Below, one piece after another: positions 26,526 to 36,519 of a stretch of 64,000 nucleotides of DNA. Position numbers and translations under genes: made by a program. The first letter of the stretch is position 1. Every line of letters starts with the position of its first letter. A model generated the notes under the pieces. It was not told where the DNA came from. It searched no databases and was given only the letters and a program-made list of their open reading frames with translations. This DNA comes from Dokdonella sp041395345. Lineage in GTDB: Bacteria > Pseudomonadota > Gammaproteobacteria > Xanthomonadales > Rhodanobacteraceae. The stretch lies in NCBI RefSeq assembly GCF_041395345.1, contig NZ_JAWLAR010000003.1, positions 124,001 to 188,000 on the forward strand, in the 5' to 3' direction.

Positions 26526-27995
26526 TCAGGCACCGGGCCCGCAGTCGATACAGCGCTTCGGTGGATGCGGCCCCATGCCGAGCGCTTCGTTGAGTTTGCG
26601 CAAGGCGGTGCGCAGGCCTTCCTCGATGACCGGGTGGTAGAACGGCAATTCCAGCACTTCGCCCACGGTCATGCGCAGCTGGATGACCCAGGCCAGCAGA
26701 TGGGCGATATGTTCGTTCTCGGGCCCGAACATTTCGGCGCCAAGAATCAGTCCGGTTCCCTTCTCGCCGTAGATGCGCAACAGGCCCCGATTGACCAGCA
26801 TGACCCGCGAACGCCCCTGGTCAACGAAGGAAACTTCGCCAATCGCGAAATCGGCCCCGGTCGCAACGAGCTGGGCGAAGCGTTGTCCGGCATAGGCCGC
26901 CTGCGGATCGCAGAACGTGATGCCGAGTGGCGCGCGCCGGGTATGCCGGAATACGGCCGGATGGCGCGCCGCGTTGTGTCCGGCCAGATGCCCCTCGTCG
27001 ACGGCCTCGTGCAGGATCGGACGATCGGAGGCCGAGTCGCCGGCAATGAAGATATGACTTGCGCTGGTCTGCATGGTCAGCGGATCGAAATGCGGCACGC
27101 CGCGCGGACCGAGTTCAAGGCCGCTGCGTTCGATAGCAAGCCTGTCGACATTGGAGACGCGGCCGGTTGCCGCCAGCAGGAACTCGAATCGCTGCAGCTG
27201 CAGATTGCCCTCGTCATCCCTGAAATTGATCACGACATCATCGTCTTCCCGGCTGATTCGAACTTCGGTCGCGTCGAGACTGGCTGGCACCTCGGTGCGG
27301 ATCGTGTGGGCGGCACAGGCCCGAACCTCGGGGTCGGACAGGCCAGCCACGGCACCGCCACGACCGAACAGGTGCACGCGCACGCCAAGCCGATGCAGGG
27401 CCTGGCCCAGCTCCACGCCGATGACTCCGGCACCGAACACGGCGACGGAACGCGGCAGGTCGTGCCAGTCGAAGACGTCGTCGTTGACGATGACGCGGTC
27501 GCCGGCCGCCAGGAATTGCTGCGGAATCCTGGGTCGTGAACCGGTCGCGATGACGATCCGTCCGGCTTCGATGCGATCAACCCTTGATGCGGGATCATCG
27601 GCTCGCGCAGTCGGGGTCAGGCGCAGGCAATGCGGATCCTCGAATTCGGCATGCGCGCGCAGGAGGTGGCGCTGATCGAATGTGGCGACCGCATCGAGGA
27701 CGAATCCGACAAAACGATCGCGCTCGGCACGAACGCGTCGCATCACCGCCACCCCATCCACCACCGAGGCACCGGCACTGATGCCAAACTCGGGCAGTGC
27801 CTGCATGCGATGCCGCGCATCGGCCGGTGCGATGAGCAGCTTGGAAGGCATGCAGCCGACCCGCGCACAAGTCGTCCCGAAGTTTCCGCCTTCGATCAGG
27901 GCGATGCTGTCGGTGTATTTCCTGACTTCGCGGTAGGCCGACATGCCCGCCGACCCCGCCCCGAGTATGGCTACATCCACCTTTCTGGTCGTCAT
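26526..27995 (-). CDS. dihydrolipoyl dehydrogenase-like flavoprotein disulfide reductase
   Basis: 489 residues from the ATG at 27995. FAD-binding GAGSAGMSAYREV, redox disulfide TTCARVGCMPSKLL (Cys pair CxxxxC), NAD-binding FGAGVIGVELGQAL, FAD motif HIFIAGDSASDRPILHEAVD and C-terminal catalytic FYHPVIEEG (His-Glu) are all present. This supports an active lipoamide-dehydrogenase-type enzyme. It is not next to any E1/E2 gene. It ends with an extra RCIDCGPGA tail holding a CxxC pair. It may serve as E3 for the complex at 7.5-11 kb or have another disulfide substrate. Confidence 0.85.
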   Translation of the reverse strand: MTTRKVDVAILGAGSAGMSAYREVRKYTDSIALIEGGNFGTTCARVGCMPSKLLIAPADARHRMQALPEFGISAGASVVDGVAVMRRVRAERDRFVGFVLDAVATFDQRHLLRAHAEFEDPHCLRLTPTARADDPASRVDRIEAGRIVIATGSRPRIPQQFLAAGDRVIVNDDVFDWHDLPRSVAVFGAGVIGVELGQALHRLGVRVHLFGRGGAVAGLSDPEVRACAAHTIRTEVPASLDATEVRISREDDDVVINFRDDEGNLQLQRFEFLLAATGRVSNVDRLAIERSGLELGPRGVPHFDPLTMQTSASHIFIAGDSASDRPILHEAVDEGHLAGHNAARHPAVFRHTRRAPLGITFCDPQAAYAGQRFAQLVATGADFAIGEVSFVDQGRSRVMLVNRGLLRIYGEKGTGLILGAEMFGPENEHIAHLLAWVIQLRMTVGEVLELPFYHPVIEEGLRTALRKLNEALGMGPHPPKRCIDCGPGA

Positions 27996-28135
27996 CAAGT
28001 CGTCCTGGCTGTCCTGGGCTTTCCGACAGCATAGCGACTCAAGTGCATGGCTCGCTCGATTTCAATCGATGCCTATGATGATGCGGGCCGTCGGGGACGA
28101 GGAAGAGCAGGCCGCGAGCCGACCGCCAGGAATCG

Positions 28136-29338
28136 TCAGCGCGGATTGAACAGACGAGCCAGCGGGGCGGCGCTGGCACCGTGCAGGAATACGCTGAACA
28201 GCACGGTGAGCACCACGCAGGCGAGGATCTGGTCAAAACCCGGAATCGCGTACTGCTCGTCGATCAGCAGGGCGAACAGGATAGACGCCAGACCGCGCGG
28301 ACCAAACCAGCCCAGACTGAATTTCTCCAGCGGCTGGAGCCGGGTCCCGAGCAAGGAAATCCAGATCGGCAACATGCGTATGAGGGTGAGAAAAAGCAGG
28401 GCCAGCAGTACGGTTTTCCCGGTCGCATGTTCGAGGCCGATCGGAAGCAGGATGGCGCCGAAGATGACGAAGGTCAGGATGGTCAGGATCTGGCCCTCGC
28501 TCTCCATGAACTCGACAATGAAGTCGCGCTGACAGCGCAGCGTATTGCCCAGTGCCAGGCCGGCCATGAAAGCCGCGATGAAGCCGTTGCCACCGACGAT
28601 TTCCGCCACCGACCAGGCCAGCATCGCGCCGGCAAGAACACTGATGGCGCGACCCGCGTCGCTGGCGCTGTCGCTGTCCACCGCACGATCCACACACTTC
28701 GCCAGGAGATAGCCGGTTGCGACTCCAACCAGCGGCCCCAGAAGCAACTGCAGCAGGATGAAGCTGGCGAAACCGTCAGTGGCGCCATCCGAATCGATCC
28801 CCGCAGTGCTTGCGCAAAGGGTTGCGGCAAGAAGGATCACCGGCACGGCCAGTCCGTCGTTGAGTCCACTTTCCACATTGATCGCCTGGCGCACGCGGCC
28901 CGGAACACTGTCGCTGCTCAGGATCGCCTGGGCCAGGGCGGCGTCAGTCGGAGCAAGAATGGCAGCCACCAGCAACGCCGTGGCCCAGCTCGCTTCCGGC
29001 GCCACCCATTGCGCCACGAGGGTGCCCAGCAGAATGGTCAGCGGCATGCCTATCAACAGCATGCGTGCGGGCAGGACATAGGTTCTGCGCAGCTCGCCCA
29101 GGCGTACGCCGGCAGCGTCGGTGAACAGCACCAGGATCAGGGTGAACTCGGCGAACCCGTGCAGGAGTCCGTTATTGACGCGCAAATCCAGAATGTCCGC
29201 GCCGGCGCCTCCAATGGCGTAACCGAATGCCACGAAGATCATCGGCAGGCTGAGCACGCTCGTGCTGAGTCGACGCGAAAGCAGGGCCCAGAGCAGGATC
29301 CCGCTGCAGACCACCACGATCTGGACAGCGGCGCTCAT
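28136..29338 (-). CDS. Na+/H+ (cation:proton) antiporter, CPA1/NhaP type
   Basis: 400-residue membrane protein with about 12 hydrophobic segments. The CPA1 ion-site blocks are AAILAPTDAALAQAIL and NVESGLNDGLAVPVILLA, which contain the paired TD and ND residues. It exchanges Na+ or K+ for protons at the inner membrane. There is no long cytoplasmic tail and no partner gene. It diverges from ppa. Confidence 0.9.
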   Translation of the reverse strand: MSAAVQIVVVCSGILLWALLSRRLSTSVLSLPMIFVAFGYAIGGAGADILDLRVNNGLLHGFAEFTLILVLFTDAAGVRLGELRRTYVLPARMLLIGMPLTILLGTLVAQWVAPEASWATALLVAAILAPTDAALAQAILSSDSVPGRVRQAINVESGLNDGLAVPVILLAATLCASTAGIDSDGATDGFASFILLQLLLGPLVGVATGYLLAKCVDRAVDSDSASDAGRAISVLAGAMLAWSVAEIVGGNGFIAAFMAGLALGNTLRCQRDFIVEFMESEGQILTILTFVIFGAILLPIGLEHATGKTVLLALLFLTLIRMLPIWISLLGTRLQPLEKFSLGWFGPRGLASILFALLIDEQYAIPGFDQILACVVLTVLFSVFLHGASAAPLARLFNPR

Positions 29339-29639
29339 GCGGAGCTTTCCCGGGTTCCTGCCGCTGCAAGCAGACTCGTCTTCATTGGCATGGCTCTCCT
29401 GACCGCCGTTGCGGACCCGTCCGGCTCGATACGCGTCGTGCGGTGCACGCCGACGCTTTCCGCGCAGCTTGCCATGAGTCTGTCGGTCACCCGAAATCCC
29501 CGCAAGCCCCGATGTGGCAGCTCAAGAAGCGAGCTGACTCAAGCCGGATGCTGCACCGCAGCACCGAGTCCCGTATGATATGCGCCCCATTTCAGTGCCG
29601 TGCTCCCCGAGCGCGGATTCCGCAATCAAAGGAGCCCTC
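29339..29639. other. divergent intergenic region between antiporter and ppa
   Basis: 301 bases without a gene. A TATGAT box at 29574-29579 fits a -10 element for ppa, but no good -35 is seen. AAAGGAG at 29628-29634 is the ppa ribosome binding site. Confidence 0.4.
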
Positions 29640-30176
29640 ATGGCTTTGCAGCTCGTTCCAACCGGCAAGGATGTGCCGAACGAAATCAACGTCATCATCG
29701 AAATCCCGAAAGACGCGGAGCCGGTCAAGTACGAGGTCGACAAGGCCACCGGTGCCATCTTCGTGGATCGCGTGCTGTCCACGCCGATGCGCTATCCGTG
29801 CAACTACGGCTACATCCCGCAGACCCTGGGTGGCGATGGCGACCCGCTTGACGTGCTTGTCATCCTGCCGCTGCCACTGGTACCCGGCTCGGCGATTCGC
29901 TGCCGGCCGGTCGGCGTGCTGCGCATGAGCGATGAAGCCGGTGCCGACGAAAAACTGGTCGCCGTACCGGTGCCGAAAGTGTTCGAGGGCTATGCCCATA
30001 TCAACGATATCGATCAGGTCTCCAGGCACTGGCTCGAGCGTATCGGCCACTTCTTCGAGCACTACAAGGATCTCGAGAAGGGCAAATGGGTCAAGCTCGA
30101 AGGCTGGGGCAACGCCGACGATGCCAGGAACGAGATCCTCGAAGGCGTGAAGCGTCACCGCGCTTCGGAAAGCTGA
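29640..30176 (+). CDS. ppa: inorganic pyrophosphatase (class A)
   Basis: 178 residues from the ATG at 29640, which has AAAGGAG five bases upstream. Family I PPase: the signature DGDPLDVLV holds the metal-binding aspartates, with IEIPKDAEPVKYEVD, MRYPCNYGYIP and KWVKLEGWGN. It hydrolyses pyrophosphate in the cytoplasm. A C-rich hairpin at 30220-30245 follows without a T tract. Confidence 0.97.
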   Translation: MALQLVPTGKDVPNEINVIIEIPKDAEPVKYEVDKATGAIFVDRVLSTPMRYPCNYGYIPQTLGGDGDPLDVLVILPLPLVPGSAIRCRPVGVLRMSDEAGADEKLVAVPVPKVFEGYAHINDIDQVSRHWLERIGHFFEHYKDLEKGKWVKLEGWGNADDARNEILEGVKRHRASES

Positions 30177-30324
30177 GCAAACCGGTTCGAATTTCGCAAT
30201 TCCGGCTTGGCCAGCCATGCCGGGCTGCCAGGCCGGGTAGCCCGGCGATCATGATTGTCCCGCACCGATCTGCCAGCGTGTCTTGCAGATCCCGTCGGGC
30301 CCGATTCGTCATGAACCGGGCATG

Positions 30325-30600
30325 CTACGCAAGCAAGTCACTAACCTCCGGATGCTTCTCGAAATAGCCGGCCGCGTAGGAACAGGCGGGAACCACTTTC
30401 CAGCCCTTGCTCCGGGCATGGTCGAGAGCAAAGCGGGTCAACTGCGCCGCGATCCCGCGACCCCCGAGGCTTGCCGGCACGCCGGTATGCGTGATCGTCA
30501 TCGTCTTGCCTGAAAGCCGGTATTCGATGACACATTCCTGTCCCTCGACCACGGCGACAAAGCGTTGCGCGTTCGACTCATGGGCCACTTCGATATTCAT
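30325..30600 (-). CDS. small GNAT-fold N-acetyltransferase (PF14542 type)
   Basis: 91 residues from the ATG at 30600, preceded by AAAGGAGTGGCGA. A short GNAT fold of the YjdJ/NATD1 kind: AVVEGQECVIEYRLSGKTM, THTGVPASLGGRGIAAQLTR with the acetyl-CoA loop, and KVVPACSYAAGYFEKHPEV. Substrate unknown. It is 76 bases downstream of the DUF2333 gene in the same direction. Confidence 0.88.
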   Translation of the reverse strand: MNIEVAHESNAQRFVAVVEGQECVIEYRLSGKTMTITHTGVPASLGGRGIAAQLTRFALDHARSKGWKVVPACSYAAGYFEKHPEVSDLLA

Positions 30601-30676
30601 TCGCCACTCCTTTTTCGATCCGGCATGCCCGGATTTCCGGGGGTTTCCTCCACGCAACAGCCTGCTGCATGCACGC

Positions 30677-31693
30677 TCACCCGCGCTTCAACAATTCGCG
30701 AAGTTCGATAAGCGCGGCATTGGCCCGCGAAATGTAGTTGGCCAGCACCAGCGAATGGTTCGCAAAAAATCCGAACGGCGTACCATTCAGCACGATTGGA
30801 CTACCCAGCGGCTTTTGCGCTTCCTCGAGCTCGCGGATTACCTGGTCAAGGCTGACCATCGCATTCTTGTCGCGCAACACGGCGCCGAAGTCGACTCGAA
30901 TGGCATCCAGTTGCTCGCGCAGGGCCCAGGTGTAACCCCGTGCTTCGTAGAAGTTGTCGTCAATCCGGGTCCATGGCGTCTTGACAACGCGCGAGCTGGC
31001 CGCCGGCTTGGACTGCTGGGCGTTAGGATCGTTGGCCAGATCGGTATCGATGCGCATCTGGCCGACGCTGGCCGAAAGACGCTGTGAAAGGGAGCCGAGG
31101 CGTGTCGAAACCACCGACAGGTAGTCAACCAGGTTGTCTGCCCGCGCATAGAACTGGGCGTCGTCCTGATCGTTGTCGGCCAGTCGTCTTGCGTAGTTCT
31201 CGATGTGCTCCACGCCCTTGCGATACTGGCTTTCCGAACTCGGCAGCAACCAGCGATCGTTCGGCGAACTGAACAGGGGTTCGGCTTCCTGCAGGTCCAC
31301 GTCCTCGGTGGATTGAGTCTGCGAACGACTGAATTCATTGCGCAGGGCGCGAGTGAGATCGCGTGATGCCGTGACAACGCCGAATTCCCAGTTCGGGATA
31401 TTGTCCATCAGAAGGCCCGGGGGCAGCTTGTCGTTGCTGAGATATCCGCCGCGCTTGTCCAGCATGGTTTCCGTTGTCTCGATAAGCGCGGTCGTTGTCG
31501 CCGAACCGATCACGACCGGTTGCTGCCGCGCCGTGGCCCGCGCCTGGGTGGCCTTGACCGGATCGAAGTAAGCCGGCTCGGTATCCCACCACCACATCAG
31601 GGAAAGAATGACGAACACGAAGGCGAGCAGCAGGACCACGCTGCCCTTGAGGTACCAGCGCGAACGACGCGCAGGTTGTGTGATGGATTCCAT
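30677..31693 (-). CDS. DUF2333 family membrane-anchored protein
   Basis: 338 residues with GGAGG before the ATG. One N-terminal membrane helix (about 15-36), then the DUF2333 region: WWWDTEPAYFDP, LDKRGGYLSNDKLPPGLLMD and NIPNWEFGVVTASRDLTRAL. The rest is mostly helical and probably periplasmic. The family is found in gammaproteobacteria and has no established function. Confidence 0.85.
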   Translation of the reverse strand: MESITQPARRSRWYLKGSVVLLLAFVFVILSLMWWWDTEPAYFDPVKATQARATARQQPVVIGSATTTALIETTETMLDKRGGYLSNDKLPPGLLMDNIPNWEFGVVTASRDLTRALRNEFSRSQTQSTEDVDLQEAEPLFSSPNDRWLLPSSESQYRKGVEHIENYARRLADNDQDDAQFYARADNLVDYLSVVSTRLGSLSQRLSASVGQMRIDTDLANDPNAQQSKPAASSRVVKTPWTRIDDNFYEARGYTWALREQLDAIRVDFGAVLRDKNAMVSLDQVIRELEEAQKPLGSPIVLNGTPFGFFANHSLVLANYISRANAALIELRELLKRG

Positions 31694-32220
31694 GTGACCT
31701 CCGTTCGGACTGGCCGGGCGAACCCCGCCAGAACGTGAGCGGTGTTCGCGAAGCCCTGATTGTAGAGGCCTATCTTCGCACGAGTGTCATAAACGAACGG
31801 AGGTGCCGCCCGGGCTTGAGGCTGGCGCGGAAAACGCGAAACCGCATCGCGTCCCTGCGATACGGCTCGCCCCCCGACCCGCTGTCAGTGCAGCGGGTCG
31901 ATACCATTGATGAAAAGCGGGCAGGCAGAGAACCTGAAGCTGATTGCGCCGAAGTGGCGGTCCGGAGCTGGAAGGTTTTCGCGGCACAAGACTATTCGCG
32001 GCCCTTCAAGCGTGCGAGATGAAATCACCGTGCCGTGCGCAACGATTGTCCGACAAGCGGCTTGGCACTGCCCCTGATCTGCTTTCCTCAATGGACACGA
32101 CAATGCGCCCTGATATCGGGAAAGGCATGAAGGAATTCCGAAAGTATTCTGAAATTCTGCTGCAAGGCCGAATCCTGGCCGGCCCGGCGGGACCGGCTCG
32201 AGCCTTCGGATCGCCTGTCC
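31694..32220. other. non-coding region of 527 bases
   Basis: No convincing gene. A perfect 9-bp hairpin, GACCCGCTG/CAGCGGGTC (31876-31899, loop TCAGTG), stands alone. Short ORFs on the plus strand (31735-32022, 31944-32378) have no recognisable domain and the second runs into the gene that follows. Confidence 0.5.
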
Positions 32221-34830
32221 TCAGTAGGGAATCGGTGGCGGCAGCCCGTCGACCGCAACCCCGAGGCGGGCCAGTTCGAAGCGGGCGAGGTCGGCTTCGC
32301 TTCCCCTGGTCAGCATTTCTGCTCGCAGCGCAAGCAGTTCAAGCCCCATTTCGCGTGCGCGCGCGGCCACGCGCTTGAGTGCGGCGCCATCGCGGTCGTC
32401 GCGCTGCGAGGCACGCAGAAGGTCGACGCGCAATGTCGAAAGCGCATCTGGATTGTCGGCAAGCTCCTGTTCAAGGTCGTCCAGCATGCGCTCGGCCTGT
32501 TCGATGCGTCCCTGCGCCGAGAGCGTGCCAGCCAGAAGTACCCCTGCCTGCATGGCGGCATGCGGGTCGCGTGCTTCGAGCATGCTGCGCCTCAATTCCC
32601 GGGCGGATTGCTCGGCTGCCTCCAGGCGACCCTGCCGAGCCGAAAGTTCGGCCAGGTCGAGTGCGCTCATGCGCGACCAGTCTTCAAGCCCGGCATCCTG
32701 GCGCAATTGCATGGCCAGCCTGAAACCGGCATCCGCGGTTTCATTTTCTCCGCGCAAGGCAGCGAGTCGTGCACGCGCGGTTTCTATGGCCGCTCTTCGC
32801 TGCGCCGGAACGCTGTCGTCGAAATTGACCGAGGACAGCAGGCTGGCTGCGCCATCGAGATCGGAGCGCAACAATGCCAGCTCGGCAAGACTGGCGATGA
32901 CCTGCAACCGAAAATCTTCAGCACCCATCGTTGTGAAGCCTTGCAGCGCCTCTCCAAACCGGGACTCTGCTTCAAGCATGCGACCAGCACGCCGATCCTG
33001 CACGCCAAGATTGAACTGCAGCCGCGAGACGTCCAGCGTCGCATCGACATCGCGGAACGCCAGCAGCGCCGCTTCGCTGGCCTCGCGCGCAGCGTCGACA
33101 CGGCCAGCCCGCGCGTACAGGATTGCCAGGTTGCTCCGCGTCGTCGCCTCGCCACGACGATCGCCGCCCCGCTCGAAGAGGAGAAGGGCCTTTTCCCACT
33201 GCTCCTGTGCGTCTGCACTCCGGCCCGATCGTGCCAGCAGCATGCCCAGGGTATTGCGCGCCGACGCTTCGCCGGTCAGATCGCCCGAGTCAAGATAAGC
33301 CTGCAGGGCCGCCCTGGCTGAATCTTCAGCGGCCGCCATATCCCCGGAACGCTGCTGGGCGATCGACAGGACATCCAGCGTACTGGCCTGCGCACGCGGA
33401 TCACCCAGCGTGGCCTGCTCGCCGAGTATGGCTGTCAGTGCGTCGATCGCGCCTGCATTGTCTCCTGTCGAAGTCATCGCGAATGCCGCCTCACGATGGG
33501 CCGTGGCTGCCAGACCGCCCTGCCCGATTGAATGCGCGAATTCCGCGGCTTTCCTGAACGTGACAATCGCTTCGCCGAACTTTCCCTCTTCGCGCTGCAG
33601 CGTGGCCACGAGCAGCTGTCGGCGCAGCGACGCCGCAGGCCACGGTGTTTCGGCCAGCAGGACGTCAAGGCGCTCTAGCGCCTTGTGTACGGCGGCCATG
33701 TCGCCACCCAGCAAGCGCGCCGAAGCCAGTTCAAGCAATGCATCAATGCGTGCGGAGTCGCTGGCCGCTCGTTGCAGCGCTTCTTCGGCGGCAAGCGCAC
33801 GCTGGCGCTGATCGCCACGGACAGCTGCCCATCGCGCTTTCATGAGAGCCAGCCTCGAGAGGTCCAGCGAAGGAGTCGGGGTTTCACCCATCCGCTCCAG
33901 CAGCTGCTTCGCTTCACTGGTTCGCCCAGCACGGATCAGGGCATCGAGCAGGCGCAAGCCCGCGCTGCTGTCACCCGGATCAAGCTGATGCAGGGCTTGA
34001 AAGGCCGCAATCTCGTCGCTGTGTCGATAGTCGAGGCCAGCCCTGAATCCGTCCAGCTGGAGCTGGGCCGAGCGCGGTAACGCCGCGGAGTCTGCGGCGG
34101 CAGATCGGGCCCATTCACGCGCCAGGTTCAGTTCGCCAGCGCGCGCATGCACTTCTGCCAAGGCTGCCATCGCCGCTGCGGAGCCCGGCTCGCGCTTGAG
34201 GGCGCGCTCGAACTGCTGGCGCGCAACCAACAAGTCGTCGCGTCGCAGCGCTTCGAGTCCTTGCGAGTACCAGATCAGGGCTTCGGGCTCCTGCGGGCGA
34301 CCCGCATGCAGAGGCTCCACCGACCAGTTTTCGCGCGCCTCGTCACGGCCAGACCATCCGGACCAGGTCCAGGCCACAAGGGCCAGCATCATGGCGGCCG
34401 CCAGTGTCGCAATGACAAGCGGGCGCCAGCCCCGCTTAACGCTGCCTTGGGTTGCGCCGGATGAACTCCGAGGTGGCGAATCCGCCGTGTCGCGGGTATC
34501 GCCTGGCTGAGCGCCGCTGGCTACTATTTGCGGCTGCGCGAGAAACCGGTATCCGAGCTTGTGCTTGGTCTCGATGTAGGTCGAGTTGCGAGCGGTATCT
34601 CCGAGTGCCTGGCGCAACTCACGTATCGACTGCGAGACGACGCCGATGCTGACTTCCTGGCGGCCCCAGACGTTGTCGAGCAGCTCATCGTGGCCGACAA
34701 TTCGCTGGGCGTTTTCCAGAAGGTACTTCAGGACCTGGACAGTAATCGGCCGCAGCGATATTTCGCCATTCGGCCCGTTCAGCTGTGCATTGTGGGAATC
34801 GAAAACGAAGTGGTCGAATTGATAGCGCAT
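32221..34830 (-). CDS. winged-helix DNA-binding, membrane-anchored TPR regulator
   Basis: 869 residues. N-terminal OmpR/PhoB-type winged helix (about 1-98; ISLRPITVQVLKYLLENAQR, SQSIRELRQALGD, YIETKHKLGYRFLA), a Pro/Ser/Thr-rich linker, one membrane helix at about 136-157, then a long run of TPR-like helices (about 180-860) rich in Ala, Arg and Glu. The order DNA-binding/TM/sensor resembles CadC and ToxR. The periplasmic TPR part may bind a protein partner. Target genes are unknown. It stands alone. Confidence 0.82.
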   Translation of the reverse strand: MRYQFDHFVFDSHNAQLNGPNGEISLRPITVQVLKYLLENAQRIVGHDELLDNVWGRQEVSIGVVSQSIRELRQALGDTARNSTYIETKHKLGYRFLAQPQIVASGAQPGDTRDTADSPPRSSSGATQGSVKRGWRPLVIATLAAAMMLALVAWTWSGWSGRDEARENWSVEPLHAGRPQEPEALIWYSQGLEALRRDDLLVARQQFERALKREPGSAAAMAALAEVHARAGELNLAREWARSAAADSAALPRSAQLQLDGFRAGLDYRHSDEIAAFQALHQLDPGDSSAGLRLLDALIRAGRTSEAKQLLERMGETPTPSLDLSRLALMKARWAAVRGDQRQRALAAEEALQRAASDSARIDALLELASARLLGGDMAAVHKALERLDVLLAETPWPAASLRRQLLVATLQREEGKFGEAIVTFRKAAEFAHSIGQGGLAATAHREAAFAMTSTGDNAGAIDALTAILGEQATLGDPRAQASTLDVLSIAQQRSGDMAAAEDSARAALQAYLDSGDLTGEASARNTLGMLLARSGRSADAQEQWEKALLLFERGGDRRGEATTRSNLAILYARAGRVDAAREASEAALLAFRDVDATLDVSRLQFNLGVQDRRAGRMLEAESRFGEALQGFTTMGAEDFRLQVIASLAELALLRSDLDGAASLLSSVNFDDSVPAQRRAAIETARARLAALRGENETADAGFRLAMQLRQDAGLEDWSRMSALDLAELSARQGRLEAAEQSARELRRSMLEARDPHAAMQAGVLLAGTLSAQGRIEQAERMLDDLEQELADNPDALSTLRVDLLRASQRDDRDGAALKRVAARAREMGLELLALRAEMLTRGSEADLARFELARLGVAVDGLPPPIPY

Positions 34831-35238
34831 GGACCGAGTCTAACCGGCATCCGTTCAACGACAAGCACTATTGTTCGCAATAATTTCCGCAAAATGGACT
34901 GCAGGTTTCACGGAAACAAGTTCGGGATCAGAAATTGCCCGTCAGGCAAGACAGCGGCGCGCAAGTTTCGCCACCCCTGACACCTGCAGGCACACTTTAT
35001 TTCTGTTTCCTGAATGGATGACTCCGGTCGGAGGAAGGCATTGACACCGCGATCGTCGGAGACTTGCGTGTCCGGGGGCAACCGCGGCAAGGACTCCTGT
35101 TCCCCGAGCGTGGCTTGATGGCCGTGGCAGAGCAATGGCCCATGGTGTGACGCAAAGAGATGGGCTGTTGTTCAGCTTTTAGTGGCCGGCCTGGAAGGAC
35201 AGGAGCAATCGCTGAATCCCCACCGGAACTCGTTCGAA
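34831..35238. other. intergenic region, no gene seen
   Basis: 408 bases between the permease stop and the TPR-regulator start. The stretch 34850-34905 is relatively A/T-rich and probably holds the regulator promoter. No hairpin or coding signal stands out. Confidence 0.4.
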
Positions 35239-36519
35239 TCAGTCGTCGGTCGGTTCGCGCGTGCGAGTCCGCTTGAGCAGCCTTGGCCGAACAAACAGCG
35301 CGACCAGACACAGCAGCACGAACATGATCAAGGCGATCGGCTCGCTGTGCCATAGACTATCCATCAGGGCGATTGCGGCAGCAGCAGCCGAGACCGCGCC
35401 GAAACCGGTGATCCAGCGCGAACCGGCCCCTGCGTGGAAGGCGAGAGCCCCGACAATCGTGAACGTGCAGAGGAACGCCAGGCTCGCTGCCTCGACGAGG
35501 CCGGATAGCGTTCCGAGCGCAGCGAACGCGGCGGCCAGGATGCCAAGGCCGAGCACGGCGCGATCGGGAATGCCGAAGCGGTTCTCATGATCGACCGCGG
35601 CCGGCAGCTCCCCCTGTCGGGTCACCTCTCGCGCAAGTCGCGCTGTCGCGAACAGGGTCGAGTTGATTGCCGAACCTGTTGAAAACGCGGCGGCGATCGT
35701 GACGACCACGAGTCCGGCCATGCCGAAGGCCTGCTCGCCAGCCAGAGCCAGTGCGACTTCCTTGTGCTCGATGACGCCATCGGCACCAATCAGCATCGGC
35801 GTCCCAAGAGCGACCAGCACGTAGACGACGATGACGACGACGATTGCGGAGAGAACAGCACGAGGCAGGGTTTTGTCGGCCGCATCAATATCTTCGTAGT
35901 CGTAAGCGAGCAGCTGGAAACCTTCGTAGGCCATGAACACCGCTGCGGCACCGAACAGGGCCGTAGTCCATTCGGCATCGGGCGCACCGCGCGAGAGCAT
36001 TTGCGGCTCCCATTGGTAGAGCCCGAATCCGGCCAGCAGCACGAGTACCGCCAGCTTGGCCCAGACCAGGATGACCTCGACCGTGCTCGATTGGCCCAGG
36101 CTGCGCAGATTGAGCCCGATGAACACGGCCATGATCGCAATCGCCGCGGCCCGCGCAAACCATGGCCCCAGCCCGACCACATGCCCGAGATACTGACCAA
36201 AGGTGAAGGCATAGACCGCGTTGGTCAGCACATAGCCCATGATCAGCACCCAGGCCAGGGTTCCCGCCGATTGCATCGCACCGATCTGGCGCAGGAAGGT
36301 GAATGCGCCACCACCTTTATGGTAATGCCGGGTCAATTCGACATAGCTGTAGCCGGCTGCCAGCGCGATCATGCCGGCCGCCACGAAGCTGAACCAGGCC
36401 AGCGGCCCGGCGATGCCGATAACGACACCCAGCGTCGAGAAAATGCCGCCCCCGACCATGCCGCCAACGGCCATGGACCAGGTGGCGTTGAAACCCAGTT
36501 TTTCGTTCGAATGGCTCAT
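35239..36519 (-). CDS. APC-family amino-acid permease
   Basis: 426-residue membrane protein with about 12 hydrophobic segments. The N-terminal helix GFNATWSMAVGGMVGGGIFS is the APC substrate-site signature (GxGIF). Further on come YSYVELTRHYHKGGGAFTFL and a conserved middle AYEGFQLLAYDYEDI. It probably imports or exchanges an amino acid. The substrate is not predictable. A single gene. Confidence 0.85.
   Translation of the reverse strand: MSHSNEKLGFNATWSMAVGGMVGGGIFSTLGVVIGIAGPLAWFSFVAAGMIALAAGYSYVELTRHYHKGGGAFTFLRQIGAMQSAGTLAWVLIMGYVLTNAVYAFTFGQYLGHVVGLGPWFARAAAIAIMAVFIGLNLRSLGQSSTVEVILVWAKLAVLVLLAGFGLYQWEPQMLSRGAPDAEWTTALFGAAAVFMAYEGFQLLAYDYEDIDAADKTLPRAVLSAIVVVIVVYVLVALGTPMLIGADGVIEHKEVALALAGEQAFGMAGLVVVTIAAAFSTGSAINSTLFATARLAREVTRQGELPAAVDHENRFGIPDRAVLGLGILAAAFAALGTLSGLVEAASLAFLCTFTIVGALAFHAGAGSRWITGFGAVSAAAAAIALMDSLWHSEPIALIMFVLLCLVALFVRPRLLKRTRTREPTDD

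Noticed and set aside
30220..30245. Terminator after ppa
   Set aside because: CCGGGCT/AGCCCGG can form a stem, but there is no T tract and the loop is 12 bases; it may be only a GC-rich palindrome.
31735..32022. 95-codon plus-strand frame
   Set aside because: No domain and Arg-rich composition; it spans a perfect hairpin at 31876-31899.
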